Shown here in pieces: positions 8,852-17,633 of a DNA stretch of 64,000 nt. Position numbers and translations under genes: made by a program. Position 1 is the first letter of the stretch. Each line of letters starts with the position of its first letter. The notes below the pieces were generated by a model. It did no database searches and had not been told where the DNA came from. It saw only the letters and a program-made list of their open reading frames with translations. Origin of the DNA: DATFVJ01 sp963851085 (GTDB lineage: Bacteria; Actinomycetota; Actinomycetes; Streptosporangiales; Streptosporangiaceae); NCBI GenBank assembly GCA_963851085.1, contig CAWKNX010000008.1:7393-71392 (forward strand), given 5' to 3'.

Positions 8852-10315
8852 TTAGTTGTCAAGATCGAGGCCGTCGTCCCGGCGATCGCCTGATTGTTCA
8901 GCGCGCAGCAGGTCCGCGACCGCCGCGATGCCGGACTCGACCGCGCGCTCGCTGACATTCCCGAAGCCGAGCACGAGCTGCGGCGGGGCGCCTGCGGTAG
9001 TTGCCCGCAGCGGGCCCATCCCGTAGAGGCCGACGCCGCGCTGGCGCGCGGCCGTGACGACTGTCTGCTCGTCGGCCGAGTCCGGCAGGTGCGCCACGGC
9101 GTGGAACCCGGCGGCCAGCCCGGTCAGCCTGACCCCGGGCGCATGCCTGGCCAGGGAATCGATCAGCACGCCGCGCCGCCGGGCGTACACCGCGCGCATG
9201 TGGCGTAGGTGCCGGTCATACCGGCCGGACTCGAGCAGCGCGGCCACCGCGAGCTGGTCCAGGCCGGACGAGCCGCGGTCACTGAGCCGTTTCTCCGCCG
9301 CGACGGCGTCGACCAGCAGCGGCGGCACCAGCACCCAGCCGAGCCGCACGGCAGGTGCCAGCGACTTGCTCACCGTGCCGATGGCGAAGACGCGGTCCGG
9401 CGCAAGCCCCTGCAGCACGCCGACCGGCTCCCGGTCATAACGAAACTCGGAATCGTAGTCGTCCTCGACGATGAACCCGTCGTTGCGGGCCGCCCATTCC
9501 ACCAGCGCGTGCCGCCGCTTCGCCGCGAGCACGACGCCGGTAGGCGACTGGTGCGCCGGCGTCACCACGACCACCCGGGCACCGCTCGCCTCGAGCGCGG
9601 CGACGTCCAGGCCGAGCTCGTCAACGGGCACGTGCACCACATCGACGCCCACCGTCCGGGCCGCCCGCGCACTATCGCTGGCCGCCAGGTCCCCGTGGCC
9701 GGGGTCTTCAAGCGCGGCCCGCCGGACGCCCAGCTGAGTGAGCGCCCGGAGCACGAGGTTGAGCCCCTGGGCGAATCCGGTGCAGACGACGATGCGGTCA
9801 TGGTCGGCGGCGGCAGCGCGCACGCGCCGCAGGTACGCGGCGACTACCTGGCGCAGCACGGCGCTGCCGCGCGGATCACCATAGTCGAGGTCCGCCGTGG
9901 CAACGCCGCGGCAGGCCTCCCGGGTCGCCCACACCCAGTCGCCGCGCGGGAAACTCGCCAGATCCGGCACGCCGGACCGGAAGTCGGCGATCAGCCGCGG
10001 CGGCGGGACCGGCCCCGGCGATGGCCCCGCAGGAGCCGGGCGAGCGCCGGCGGCAACCCGGGTCGCCGAGCCGACCTGGCTGGTCAGGTAGCCCTCGGCC
10101 AGCAGCTGGTTGTAGCACTCCTGCACCAGGCCGCGGGAGACGCCAAGCTCGCGGGCGAGCTCCCGCGACGACGGCAGCCGCTCGCCGCCCTGCAGCCTGC
10201 CGCTCCTGATCGCGTCGCGGAGCCCGGCCTCGAGCTGCGACCGGAGCGGCTGACCGAGCCCCCGGTCGAGCTGGAGCAGCAGATCCGGTCCCAAACCGGA
10301 CCACTGAATAGCCAT
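8852..10315 (-). CDS. MocR/PdxR-type transcriptional regulator (GntR HTH + aminotransferase-like)
   Basis: The N-terminal winged helix is GntR-type (RLPSSRELARELGVSRGLVQECYNQL). It is followed by a fold-type I aminotransferase domain with the PLP lysine in GTVSKSLAPAVRLGW and the usual DYDSEFRYDREP segment. At 487 residues it is standard for MocR proteins, which sense PLP or a PLP-amino acid adduct. Such regulators usually control the divergent gene. Here the 280 bp to the STAS gene holds no intact target. The promoter region contains ACTGGACCTTATCAGT, a short inverted repeat that could be its operator. Confidence 0.9.
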   Translation of the reverse strand: MAIQWSGLGPDLLLQLDRGLGQPLRSQLEAGLRDAIRSGRLQGGERLPSSRELARELGVSRGLVQECYNQLLAEGYLTSQVGSATRVAAGARPAPAGPSPGPVPPPRLIADFRSGVPDLASFPRGDWVWATREACRGVATADLDYGDPRGSAVLRQVVAAYLRRVRAAAADHDRIVVCTGFAQGLNLVLRALTQLGVRRAALEDPGHGDLAASDSARAARTVGVDVVHVPVDELGLDVAALEASGARVVVVTPAHQSPTGVVLAAKRRHALVEWAARNDGFIVEDDYDSEFRYDREPVGVLQGLAPDRVFAIGTVSKSLAPAVRLGWVLVPPLLVDAVAAEKRLSDRGSSGLDQLAVAALLESGRYDRHLRHMRAVYARRRGVLIDSLARHAPGVRLTGLAAGFHAVAHLPDSADEQTVVTAARQRGVGLYGMGPLRATTAGAPPQLVLGFGNVSERAVESGIAAVADLLRAEQSGDRRDDGLDLDN

Positions 10316-10597
10316 GATACTGGACCTTATCAGTACCCCACTTGGCGCCTACGGTCACGTACATGAGCACCATGACCCAGACCGAGCACCCTGGGGGCAC
10401 CGCGCACAGCGGGCAGTCCGGCCGCTCCGCACCGCGCGCACGGGCTCGTCAGCGGCCGCCGCCGATGCAGCGGACACGGGTATCGGCGGCGACAAGTCTC
10501 GTCGCAGCCGGGGATGGGGCGTAGTGTTTGGTGAGAGCTGGTGAGCTAGCCGCTGGGTCGAGACCCCGCCTTGCTGCTGAAGTAGGAAGGCGGCCGC

Positions 10598-10984
10598 ATG
10601 CTCAGCGTGGATGTGAGTACCCGCGAATGCGACGGTCAGGTTGTCGTCGCCTTGCGCGGGGAGCTTGACGTGGCAGACGCCTTGGGCGTCGCGGCTGCGC
10701 TCGCGGTGTTCGTGGCCCGGGAGTGCGAGATCATCGTCGACCTGGCCGGCCTGGAGTTCATCGACTGCAGCGGCGTGACAGCGCTGGTGCGTGCGCGGAA
10801 CCAGGCCCGGGACGCCGGCGGTGACCTGCTGCTGGCGTCGGCGCAGCAGCAGGTGCTGCGGGTTCTCACCCTCACCGGCCTGATCGATGTCTTCTCCGTC
10901 CATACCAGTGTGGCGGAGGCGGCCCGCTCCCGGCAGATGGATGCGCCGGTGGGCGGGCGTCCCGCTCACCTCGCCGTGACATGA
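10598..10984 (+). CDS. STAS-domain anti-sigma factor antagonist
   Basis: A 128-residue STAS domain: a strand (VVVALRGELDVADA), then IIVDLAGLEFIDCSGVTALVRA, which holds the phosphorylatable Ser of the DCSG motif, then GGDLLLASAQQQVLRVL and the C-terminal helix. In SpoIIAA/RsbV-type partner switching the dephosphorylated protein sequesters an anti-sigma kinase. No kinase or sigma factor is adjacent, so its partner is elsewhere. A GGAAGG ribosome site precedes the ATG. Confidence 0.9.
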   Translation: MLSVDVSTRECDGQVVVALRGELDVADALGVAAALAVFVARECEIIVDLAGLEFIDCSGVTALVRARNQARDAGGDLLLASAQQQVLRVLTLTGLIDVFSVHTSVAEAARSRQMDAPVGGRPAHLAVT

Positions 10985-11318
10985 TCTCAGCCCGGCGGAT
11001 CGAGGGGTTGATCGGGGTCGCCGCCGCACACCGGGCGGCATTTGTCTCACCAGCACACTTGTCCCAAACATGCTGCAGGCGCCGTCAGCCAGCATCGTGT
11101 TGGTTGGTAGTGTGACGTGGTGCCGCTTCGCTTCCTCGTGGATGTGCAGAACGAGGTCCGGTCCGGCTGGCCCATGAAAGGAAGCTGAGCCGTACGGCGC
11201 AACGTCGTCGCTGGCTTGGCCGTATGGCCACGTTCGACGACGTCACCGCGGCGCGCTCAAATCGATTGCCGACCGAGAAGAGAGCGACCCGGACCCGCCG
11301 ACGAGCGAGGAGGATGCC

Positions 11319-11690
11319 GTGAGCGAACTCGACCGGCTGGAAGCGGCGGTTGGCGAGTGCCGCGAGATGGTCCGCGAAGCCCACGCCGCCACGAAGGATC
11401 TGCGGACCGCAGTGCGCGAGGCCAAGCAGGAGCTGCGCGCCTTGGCGCACGACGAGGTTGCCGCTCACATCCAGCTCGAGGTGTCTCGACAGCTGGAGGA
11501 GCTCGGCGAACGGACCCGTGCGGCCGTTAGCGCGGCAACGCAGAAGGTGATCGCCGAGTTCGACCGGTTCGGTGAGTCGTTGCTCGGCAAGGAGACCTAC
11601 TGGCAAACGGCGAGCGGCCGGCGTGCCGCCACACGCCCCGACACCGACGTGGTGACGCTCAACGACCAGCCCCACGAAGACAAGGGCTGA
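11319..11690 (+). CDS. hypothetical coiled-coil protein
   Basis: 123 residues starting at GTG behind a GAGGAGG-type site. Residues 1-95 show heptad-like repeats rich in Glu, Arg and Ala (LDRLEAAVGECREMVREA to VSRQLEELGERTRAAV) and should form a long helix or coiled coil. The tail is acidic and polar. I do not recognise a family. It stands alone between the STAS gene and the CBM48 gene. Confidence 0.6.
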   Translation: MSELDRLEAAVGECREMVREAHAATKDLRTAVREAKQELRALAHDEVAAHIQLEVSRQLEELGERTRAAVSAATQKVIAEFDRFGESLLGKETYWQTASGRRAATRPDTDVVTLNDQPHEDKG

Positions 11691-11785
11691 CGCGCCGACA
11701 AGCGTCTCGTCGAGACCACGCCGTACCGCAATCAGCTCGTCGGCGGTGGATGCCGAGCTGGCCGACGCTGCCAGCGGGCCCGGAA

Positions 11786-12067
11786 TTAGACCGTGATGCT
11801 GACGCCCTGGCCGTCCTGTGCGGAGGCGGTTTCGTCATCGAACCACACCCCGCCCTCGGCGAGGTAACGGAAGCGCAGCGTGCTGCCGGCTTGGACGGTC
11901 ACCGCGGCGCTCCGGGTGCCGTTCGCGCGCCGCCGCAGCGGATGGGCGAAGGGATCCCAGTCGTTGAAATCACCCACCACGGACACCGCCCCGCCAGGCT
12001 CATCGACTGGCAGTGTAAAGGTGACGCGAACAGTGCCATTACGTCCAGGCTTGGCTGTCTTGATCAA
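11786..12067 (-). CDS. small CBM48 / isoamylase N-terminal-like protein
   Basis: The 93-residue protein is a single E-set beta-sandwich. VSVVGDFNDWDPFAHPL is the signature of glycogen-binding CBM48/AMPK-beta-like domains, with LRFRYLAEGGVWFDDE as the following strands. There is no catalytic domain. A role in glycogen or polyglucan recognition is inferred from the fold. TTG start at 12067 with GGAGAGAG ideally spaced. It is divergent from the OLD-like gene. Confidence 0.8.
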   Translation of the reverse strand: MIKTAKPGRNGTVRVTFTLPVDEPGGAVSVVGDFNDWDPFAHPLRRRANGTRSAAVTVQAGSTLRFRYLAEGGVWFDDETASAQDGQGVSITV

Positions 12068-12398
12068 CTGCTCTCTCCACTTCGGCGCTCAACCACCATG
12101 ATCAGGACAATTATCCCTAATTTGTGCCGCATGGCCAGTCATATTGCTATGACAGGCCCGCCGTGTCGCAGGCGCAGTCAGTCAGTCAGCCAGCCATTCA
12201 GTGACGGAGAGGATCGCATCCGTGATCAGCGCTGGGCGGGTCACGATGTCGAGGTGTGCTCCCGCCGCAGAGCGGCTTGTCCTGGCGCGCTACCTGCGAA
12301 AGCTCATTGTGGCCCGCAACGCCTTTCCTGGGTTGTTGATGGACGGGTGCCCTGATCAGGGGCGTTCGGCGGTTGCCCGCAGTGCGAGACTGTGGCAC
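12068..12398. other. divergent intergenic region, no gene seen
   Basis: This 331-bp stretch separates the CBM48 gene and the OLD-like gene and should hold both promoters. I see short direct repeats (GTCAGTCAGTCAGCCAGCC near 12176) and an AT-richer patch near 12105-12130, but no convincing ORF or palindrome. Confidence 0.5.
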
Positions 12399-13061
12399 GT
12401 GGACGATGAGTCGCGGTCGCGCCTTTCATCCGCTGCCTGCGCAGCTGGCAGCGGAAACGCCGCACAGGTTGCTGCGGCAGCCGATGCGCGGGAGGCGTCC
12501 GCTGGCTGGGATGCGGTCGTGCTCGTTGAGGGGATCAGCGATCAGTTCGCTCTCGAGACACTCGCCAGCCGTCGTGGCCGTGATCTTGTCAGCGAGGGTG
12601 TCGGCATCGTGGCGATGGGGGGTGCGACCAACCTTGGGCATTTCCTGGATCTGTTCGGCCCGCACGGGCGTGACATCAGGCTGGCCGGTCTGTGCGACGC
12701 GGCAGCAGAGCGTGGTTTCCGGCGAGGTCTGCAACGGGCCGGTCTGGGGCCCCTGACGGGCCGCTCCGGCCTGGAGCAAGCCGGTTTCTTCGTGTGCGTC
12801 GCTGACCTGGAGGACGAATTGATCCGCTCGCTAGGTGCCGCCTCGGTCGAGCAGGTGGTCGAGGATCAGGGCGAGCTTGGCTCGTTTCGCAGGTTCCAGA
12901 AGCAGCCTGCGCAGCGGGGACGGACCCGTGAGGCGCAGCTCCGGCGTTTCATGGGCACTCGCTCCGGCCGCAAGGCCCGATACGCCCGCTTGCTCGCCGG
13001 GGCGCTGGATCTCACCAGCGTGCCCCGGCCGCTCGACCGTGTCCTTTCCTATGTGACCTGA
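12399..13061 (+). CDS. OLD-family TOPRIM-domain protein
   Basis: A 220-residue protein resembling the TOPRIM half of OLD-type nucleases: VVLVEGISDQFALETLA with the catalytic Glu, a Gly-rich turn VAMGGATNLGHFL, then LAGLCDAAERGF in the place of the acidic DxD region. A linker and helical tail follow. The ATPase half of classical OLD proteins is missing, but short TOPRIM-only forms are common in actinobacteria. The GTG start 12399 is chosen because the upstream frame is not protein-like. A DNA or RNA nuclease function is inferred from the fold. Confidence 0.7.
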   Translation: MDDESRSRLSSAACAAGSGNAAQVAAAADAREASAGWDAVVLVEGISDQFALETLASRRGRDLVSEGVGIVAMGGATNLGHFLDLFGPHGRDIRLAGLCDAAAERGFRRGLQRAGLGPLTGRSGLEQAGFFVCVADLEDELIRSLGAASVEQVVEDQGELGSFRRFQKQPAQRGRTREAQLRRFMGTRSGRKARYARLLAGALDLTSVPRPLDRVLSYVT

Positions 13062-13105
13062 ACATCCGTGATACGGGTCCTATGTGACCTGAACATCCGT
13101 GATAC
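13048..13105. repeat. 31-bp tandem repeat spanning the stop of the OLD-like gene
   Basis: A 31-bp unit at 13048-13078 is followed by a second copy that matches for 27 bp (13079-13105). The first copy includes the last codons and stop of the OLD-like gene, so the second creates a pseudo-terminus. Slippage or the scar of an excised element are both possible. Confidence 0.9.
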
Positions 13106-13253
13106 CGGCTGGCGAACGCAGACCGCGCACTCGATACTCGCCCGGCACGGAAACGGACACAGATGGGGCCAGGCGGCTCCTGGCACCCCACACCGCCGGC
13201 CGTAGCGTTCTCGGTGCAACCTTCGATGAAAGGCTGGATGAAAGGCTGGGCCC

Positions 13254-13772
13254 ATGAGTGCATCGGGATCCGTGGTCGGCGAGCGCGCCGACATCTTGCA
13301 GGCGCTGGCCAAGCAGCGCTACTTCCTGCGTTACACCGTCCGTGATCTCACCGATGAGCAGGCCGCGCAACCCACGACCGTGAGCGAGCTCTGCCTGGGC
13401 GGGCTGATAAAGCACGTAGCGCTCACCGAGCGGCAATGGGTCAGTTTCATCCTCGAAGGCCCCTCGGCTATGGGTGGCTCTGGCGAGGCGGGCACAAGCG
13501 AGTGGGCGGGTGGCTTCCACATGCTGGCCGGGGAGACGCTGGCTGGGCTGCTGGATGAGTACGAGCAGGTTGCGCGCAGGACCGATGAGCTCGTGGCGAC
13601 GCTGCCCAACCTGGACGCCGACCACCCGTTGCCAGACGCTCCGTGGTTCGAGCAGGGAGCACGCTGGTCAGCGCGCCGCGCGCTGCTGCATGTCATTGCG
13701 GAAACCGCCCAGCACGCTGGCCACGCCGACATCATCCGCGAATCCTTGGATGGCGCCAAGTCCATGGGCTGA
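13254..13772 (+). CDS. DinB-family (DUF664) protein
   Basis: A 172-residue four-helix DinB/YfiT-type fold. The three metal-ligand His positions are present in LIKHVALTERQW and HVIAETAQHAGHADIIRE. Members bind nickel or zinc and often act as thiol-dependent transferases (bacillithiol or mycothiol); the substrate here is unknown. A second DinB protein is at 52.8 kb. ATG at 13254, with no neighbour in the same operon. Confidence 0.88.
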   Translation: MSASGSVVGERADILQALAKQRYFLRYTVRDLTDEQAAQPTTVSELCLGGLIKHVALTERQWVSFILEGPSAMGGSGEAGTSEWAGGFHMLAGETLAGLLDEYEQVARRTDELVATLPNLDADHPLPDAPWFEQGARWSARRALLHVIAETAQHAGHADIIRESLDGAKSMG

Positions 13773-13965
13773 TGTTCCACCCGGGCGCGGGTGATGCGGG
13801 TGATGTAGTGCTCGCACGGCAGCCGTACTCCGTGCCGCGGGCCGGCTGAACGACACAGGCCCCGGCGAAGGGGGCTGCCGCCCGGCGGACGCAAGGCGCT
13901 TGGGCAAGCTGTCACCGATGTGCCTAACCTTGGGACAGCTTTCCGGGTCGGAGTGATGGAGGAAC

Positions 13966-14944
13966 ATGATGCCGGCGACACCCGCGGTGAGCAGTTTCAT
14001 GCGGCAGACCATGGACCGCCAGGCCGAGGGGCTGGCGGGGCTGCTGGATGATGATGCGCCGGTGGTGGAAGTGGCCGGGCGGCTGCGCGGCCGTCGGGTG
14101 CTGGCGATTGGCACGGGAACCAGCTGGCACGCCGCCTGCCAGGCGGCGGCGTTGCTGCGGGCAGCTGGGCTGGACGCGTCCGCGGCCCAGTCCGGGGATG
14201 CCGCGGTCGACGGCCCGGTTCCGGGTGTGGGCGGCGCGCTGCTGGCCTTTACCCATACCGGGGCCAAGCGGTACACCGCGCGGGCCGTGCAGCGTGCCCG
14301 GTCGCAGGGCGCCGAGGTCGTCCAGGTCTGCGGCGCCGGGGTCCAGGGTGCGGACCTGGTCACCGTCGAGCGCGAACGGTCGTCGGCGTATACGGCCAGC
14401 CACCTGGGGGCGCTGTTGCGCGCGGCGCAGCTGGCGCGGGCGCTGGGCGCGGATCTGCCCGGGCTCGGTGCGGTCCCAGCGGCCGTTGAGCGCGCCTACC
14501 GCACCATGGGCGACGGTCATGAGCTGGCGCCGCCGCCCGCGCGGGTGATGGAGTTCATCGGCGGTGGGATCAACCAGTGGACCGCTGCCGAGGGCGCGCT
14601 GAAGATCCGCGAGGCTGCGTATGTGGCCAGCGAAGGCCTCGCGGTGGAGCAGTTCCTGCACGGCCCGTCGGTGGCACTGGGCCTGGCCTGACCGGCTCGT
14701 CTGCCTCGACGGCGGCGGCGCCTGGTCGGCACGGATCGCCGAAGTGGCACAGGCCGCCGAAGATTGCGGTGCCGCGGTGACCCGCATTGCCGATGCTGGG
14801 CTTGGAGAGCTGCTGTCCATCTTCCCGCTGACCGTGGCGGTACAGCGCATAGCGCTCGAGGCCGCGGAGGCACTCGGCGTCAACCCGGACACGTTCGGGC
14901 TGGATCAGCCGGGACACCAGGGCTGGGATCGCATCCAGCTGTAA
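13966..14944 (+). pseudogene. SIS-domain sugar isomerase-like protein, frameshifted
   Basis: The first frame (13966-14691) gives an N-terminal SIS domain: RVLAIGTGTSWHAACQAA, then LLAFTHTGAKRYT, then EFIGGGINQWTAAEGALKIREA. It ends abruptly at TGA 14689-14691 in the middle of the motif HGPSVALGLA. The next frame continues without a gap as DRLVCLDGGG through to LGVNPDTFGLDQPGHQGW at 14944. Removing one T at 14689 restores about 325 residues resembling the isomerase half of GlmS/AgaS. A strong GGAGGAAC site precedes ATG 13966. It is either a recent pseudogene or a sequencing error. Confidence 0.8.
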
Positions 14945-15074
14945 ACCGGGCGGGTGTCTGCGCGTCAGCGGGCTGCCCGCCCCAACCAGCGGGCCACCAG
15001 GCTCGGTGACCAAGTGGAATGACCGTCATCGTGGCAGGCATGAGCGGACGCCACAAGCGGTGGACATCGTATGC

Positions 15075-16277
15075 TCAGTGTCTCCCGTCAGCGGCCCGGA
15101 GTCGGCGGCTGCAGCCGGAATCGGATGCAGGAAGACAGTAGGTCTGAGGAATGTCAAAGCCATTAAAACGCGAAGCGTAGCTGGTAGTATAGGCGCCTGC
15201 GGCGTATACATAAACCAGGTCGTCCAGCCTTATATCCCCAGACAACTCGATATCGAACATAATGGTGTCCTGGCTATCGCAGGACGGGCCGGTTAGGTTG
15301 AAAATACCCTTTTGCGCCGAGGCTCTGGAATCGGCAAGTGGGAATAGGAGTTGATTCCTGGTTTCAAGTGATTCCATAAAACCGTTGAAGGCGCCGGCAT
15401 CTACGTGCACCCAGCGTCTGCCCACGCGATCAGTCACCCCGATTACCCTTGTCACCATGACGCCGGCGTTGCCCACCAGTGCCCGACCGGGTTCAATGGC
15501 TAGGTTTACCCGGTACGGCAAATGCTCCGCGAGGGACCCGTTGATGGCAGCGGCATGGTCAGCCAAATCGGGGGCGTCGTCTTGATAATGAGCTGGGAAG
15601 CCGCCACCCATATCCAGAAACCCGAGGGTAATCCCGGCATCCTGCAATCGGCGCATGAGGCGACTGGCCCGCTCAATAGCCGTGCTGAACTCGGCCGGAT
15701 TTTGCATTTGCGAACCTACATGAAAGGCCAGGCCATAGGGATTGAGCCCCAGGTTCGCCGCGTGCCGGAGGAGACTGATGGCGTGGCAGGCGGTGACGCC
15801 GAATTTACCCTCGCTCGGCACTTTGCTGTTCGCCGGCACCATGGCGAGGCGTATATATACCCAAGCTCCGGGAGCATAATGAGCCAATTTGCTGAGCTCA
15901 GGCTCGCTGTCGGCAGCGAACTTGTTGATACCCGCTCTGGCGGCAGCCTGGATATGTGCAGCCGGGCGCACAGGATTGCTATAGATAATATTGGAGGGCG
16001 GCACGCCTTGAGCCGTGAGCATACGCAGCTCCGCGTCGGAGGCAATCTCAAAGCTGCTGCCCAGGCTATGTAGATAAGCAATAATACGCGGGTCAGGATT
16101 GCATTTGACTGCATAATGCACAGCAACATCGGGCAGCAATGTCCTGAATTTCTCGTACTGCCGGCCGATGATTTCCAGATCCATCATAAGATACGGCGTG
16201 GGGTAGTCAAGGTGAGCCAAGGCCGCTGGCCGGAGCGGAACCGGGCGGAGGAGTGATGACGGCTGGGTGGACGTCAT
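15075..16277 (-). CDS. PLP-dependent ornithine/diaminopimelate decarboxylase family (fold type III)
   Basis: 400 residues. The PLP lysine lies in HYAVKCNPDP, the phosphate-binding Gly loop in FLDMGGGFP, and the active-site Cys in GPSCDSQDTI, with EPGRALV before it. The overall pattern is closer to eukaryotic-type ornithine decarboxylase than to biosynthetic LysA. It should decarboxylate a basic amino acid. The gene is clearly less GC-rich than its surroundings (many AT third positions), suggesting transfer. Its ATG overlaps the stop of the 62-residue gene upstream (ATGA), so the two are translationally coupled. Confidence 0.85.
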   Translation of the reverse strand: MTSTQPSSLLRPVPLRPAALAHLDYPTPYLMMDLEIIGRQYEKFRTLLPDVAVHYAVKCNPDPRIIAYLHSLGSSFEIASDAELRMLTAQGVPPSNIIYSNPVRPAAHIQAAARAGINKFAADSEPELSKLAHYAPGAWVYIRLAMVPANSKVPSEGKFGVTACHAISLLRHAANLGLNPYGLAFHVGSQMQNPAEFSTAIERASRLMRRLQDAGITLGFLDMGGGFPAHYQDDAPDLADHAAAINGSLAEHLPYRVNLAIEPGRALVGNAGVMVTRVIGVTDRVGRRWVHVDAGAFNGFMESLETRNQLLFPLADSRASAQKGIFNLTGPSCDSQDTIMFDIELSGDIRLDDLVYVYAAGAYTTSYASRFNGFDIPQTYCLPASDSGCSRRLRAADGRH

Positions 16278-16462
16278 GAAGCCGGCCTTTCACTGGCCGG
16301 TCGCATAAAGCAGACGGTCTTGTTTTCCAGGCCGATGCCCAGTGTCCGGGCGGTGATCTGGGCCATCTCGGCAAGGCGGCCACGTACCTCTTCGGTCAGA
16401 CATCGCTTCCGTTCGCGGTCCTCCGGCTGCAGTTCGGCTTGCTCCTGGGTGGTGCCGGTCAT
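16274..16462 (-). CDS. 62-residue protein coupled to the decarboxylase gene
   Basis: Unrecognised. The protein is acidic and polar at the N-terminus, has a central predicted amphipathic helix (EEVRGRLAEMAQITARTLG) and ends NKTVCFMRPASERPAS with two Cys in total. It has a good GGGAGCAGG site before ATG 16462, and its stop overlaps the decarboxylase start by four bases. Possible roles are a small regulator of the enzyme, a carrier peptide or a substrate peptide. None is demonstrated by the sequence. Confidence 0.6.
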   Translation of the reverse strand: MTGTTQEQAELQPEDRERKRCLTEEVRGRLAEMAQITARTLGIGLENKTVCFMRPASERPAS

Positions 16463-16539
16463 GGTCCTGCTCCCTGGTTAGCGCGGCGCGGGGGCGTCGC
16501 TGCTACCCACCAAGGGGACATGGCCCGCCCGCTGATACA

Positions 16540-16617
16540 TCAGGCGTCGAGCCCGTCGTGGATCAGATAGCAGTTGAAGATCCACCGCGACACCCGGGTG
16601 ATGCCGATCTGCTCCAT
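16540..16617 (-). pseudogene. 5' fragment of an MBL-fold hydrolase gene
   Basis: The frame reads MEQIGITRVSRWIFNCYLIHDG and then stops. This is the usual first beta-strand pair of MBL-fold metallo-hydrolases, which normally runs straight on to a VDAG turn and then the HxHxDH motif. The rest of the gene is missing. The surrounding 366 bp (16463-16828) contain no other supported gene. Confidence 0.45.
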
Positions 16618-16828
16618 CGTCTCGACAACCAGACCCACGAAGTCGACCCTACGACTCGGCGCCTTCGCAGCCATCCGCAACTCGCAGCCTCCGGGTGGAG
16701 GAAGCCAGCGCCGATGGCGAAACGGGTGTCCCACTTGTGCGCGGTCCGCAGACGCTCGCGGCCCCGGTGTAGAAAGGAACAGGAAACGAGATCTTCCTTC
16801 GCACCTTCCTCCCACCCGGGGACGGTAG

Positions 16829-17518
16829 ATGGTGGCTGACCGGGACGTGGAAGAAGCCCTGGCGCGCAGCTTCCTGGGGAGGCTGCCGCCGGAAATCGTC
16901 GCGAGGCTGCGGTCAGAGGGGGAACGCGCCGACTATCCGGCGGGCACCACGGTCTACCGGGCTGGCTCGGGCCCGAGGGCGATGCTGGTCGTGCGCGGTT
17001 TGATCCGTGTCTACGTGACCTCCCCGGAGGGCCGGCAGGTCACCGTCCGGTACGCGCGGGCCGGTGATGTGCTGGGGATCGCGGTCCTGGTGGGCGGGCC
17101 GGCCAACGTGAGTGTCCAGGCCCTGGCTTCGTCGAGCCTGTTTCGGATCAGCTCCCGGACGCTGACCGGCGCGGCGCGGCGCGATGCCCGGGTCGCGTGG
17201 GCGATGGCGGAGGAGCTGAACCGGAGACTTTACGAGGCGCTGCAGCAGACGGCGATCAATGCGTTCGGCTCGGTGCGGCAGCGCGTCGCCGCCCATCTCC
17301 TCGATCTGGCCTCCGCCCAGCAGCATCCGCGTGGCCGCCTGGTGGCCCACGTGTCGCAGCAGGAGCTTGCGGACGCGGCCGGGTCGGTCCGCGAGGTGGT
17401 GGCCCGGGTCCTGCGTGATTTCCGTGTCGCGGGAATCGTGGCCACTTCATCGGACAGCGTCCTGATTCTCGACGCGGCGCGGCTGCACAGCGAATCCTGG
17501 GACCCAGCTGGCCTGTGA
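16829..17518 (+). CDS. Crp/Fnr-family transcriptional regulator
   Basis: 229 residues: an N-terminal cyclic-nucleotide-binding-like beta barrel (PAGTTVYRAGSGPRAMLVV to GRQVTVRYARAGDVLG), a long dimer helix, and a C-terminal winged helix (VSQQELADAAGSVREVVARVL). The Cys residues of an FNR-type iron-sulfur cluster are absent, and the cAMP-contact Arg-Ser pair is not evident, so the effector is open. It precedes an MBL hydrolase, an SRPBCC protein and, opposite, an Acg-like nitroreductase, which it may control. Confidence 0.9.
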   Translation: MVADRDVEEALARSFLGRLPPEIVARLRSEGERADYPAGTTVYRAGSGPRAMLVVRGLIRVYVTSPEGRQVTVRYARAGDVLGIAVLVGGPANVSVQALASSSLFRISSRTLTGAARRDARVAWAMAEELNRRLYEALQQTAINAFGSVRQRVAAHLLDLASAQQHPRGRLVAHVSQQELADAAGSVREVVARVLRDFRVAGIVATSSDSVLILDAARLHSESWDPAGL

Positions 17519-17633
17519 CTTTGGTTACCGAGCGCCGCTACTGACATCACTGACAGGCCGGGCGGGCCCCAGCAGGCTGGTCGAGTCAGGCCCGGAACGC
17601 CGGGCTAGGCCGACAAGAAAGAGGGCCCGTGCG

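Noticed and set aside
10363..10524. Short ORF beginning MSTMTQTEHPGGTAHSG divergent from the MocR gene, considered as a pdxS relic
   Set aside because: Only the first residues vaguely resemble PdxS N-termini and the remainder is Arg/Pro-rich; this is not enough to call.
11085..11675. 196-codon minus-strand frame
   Set aside because: Antisense to the coiled-coil protein gene, which has the better start signal and amino-acid pattern.
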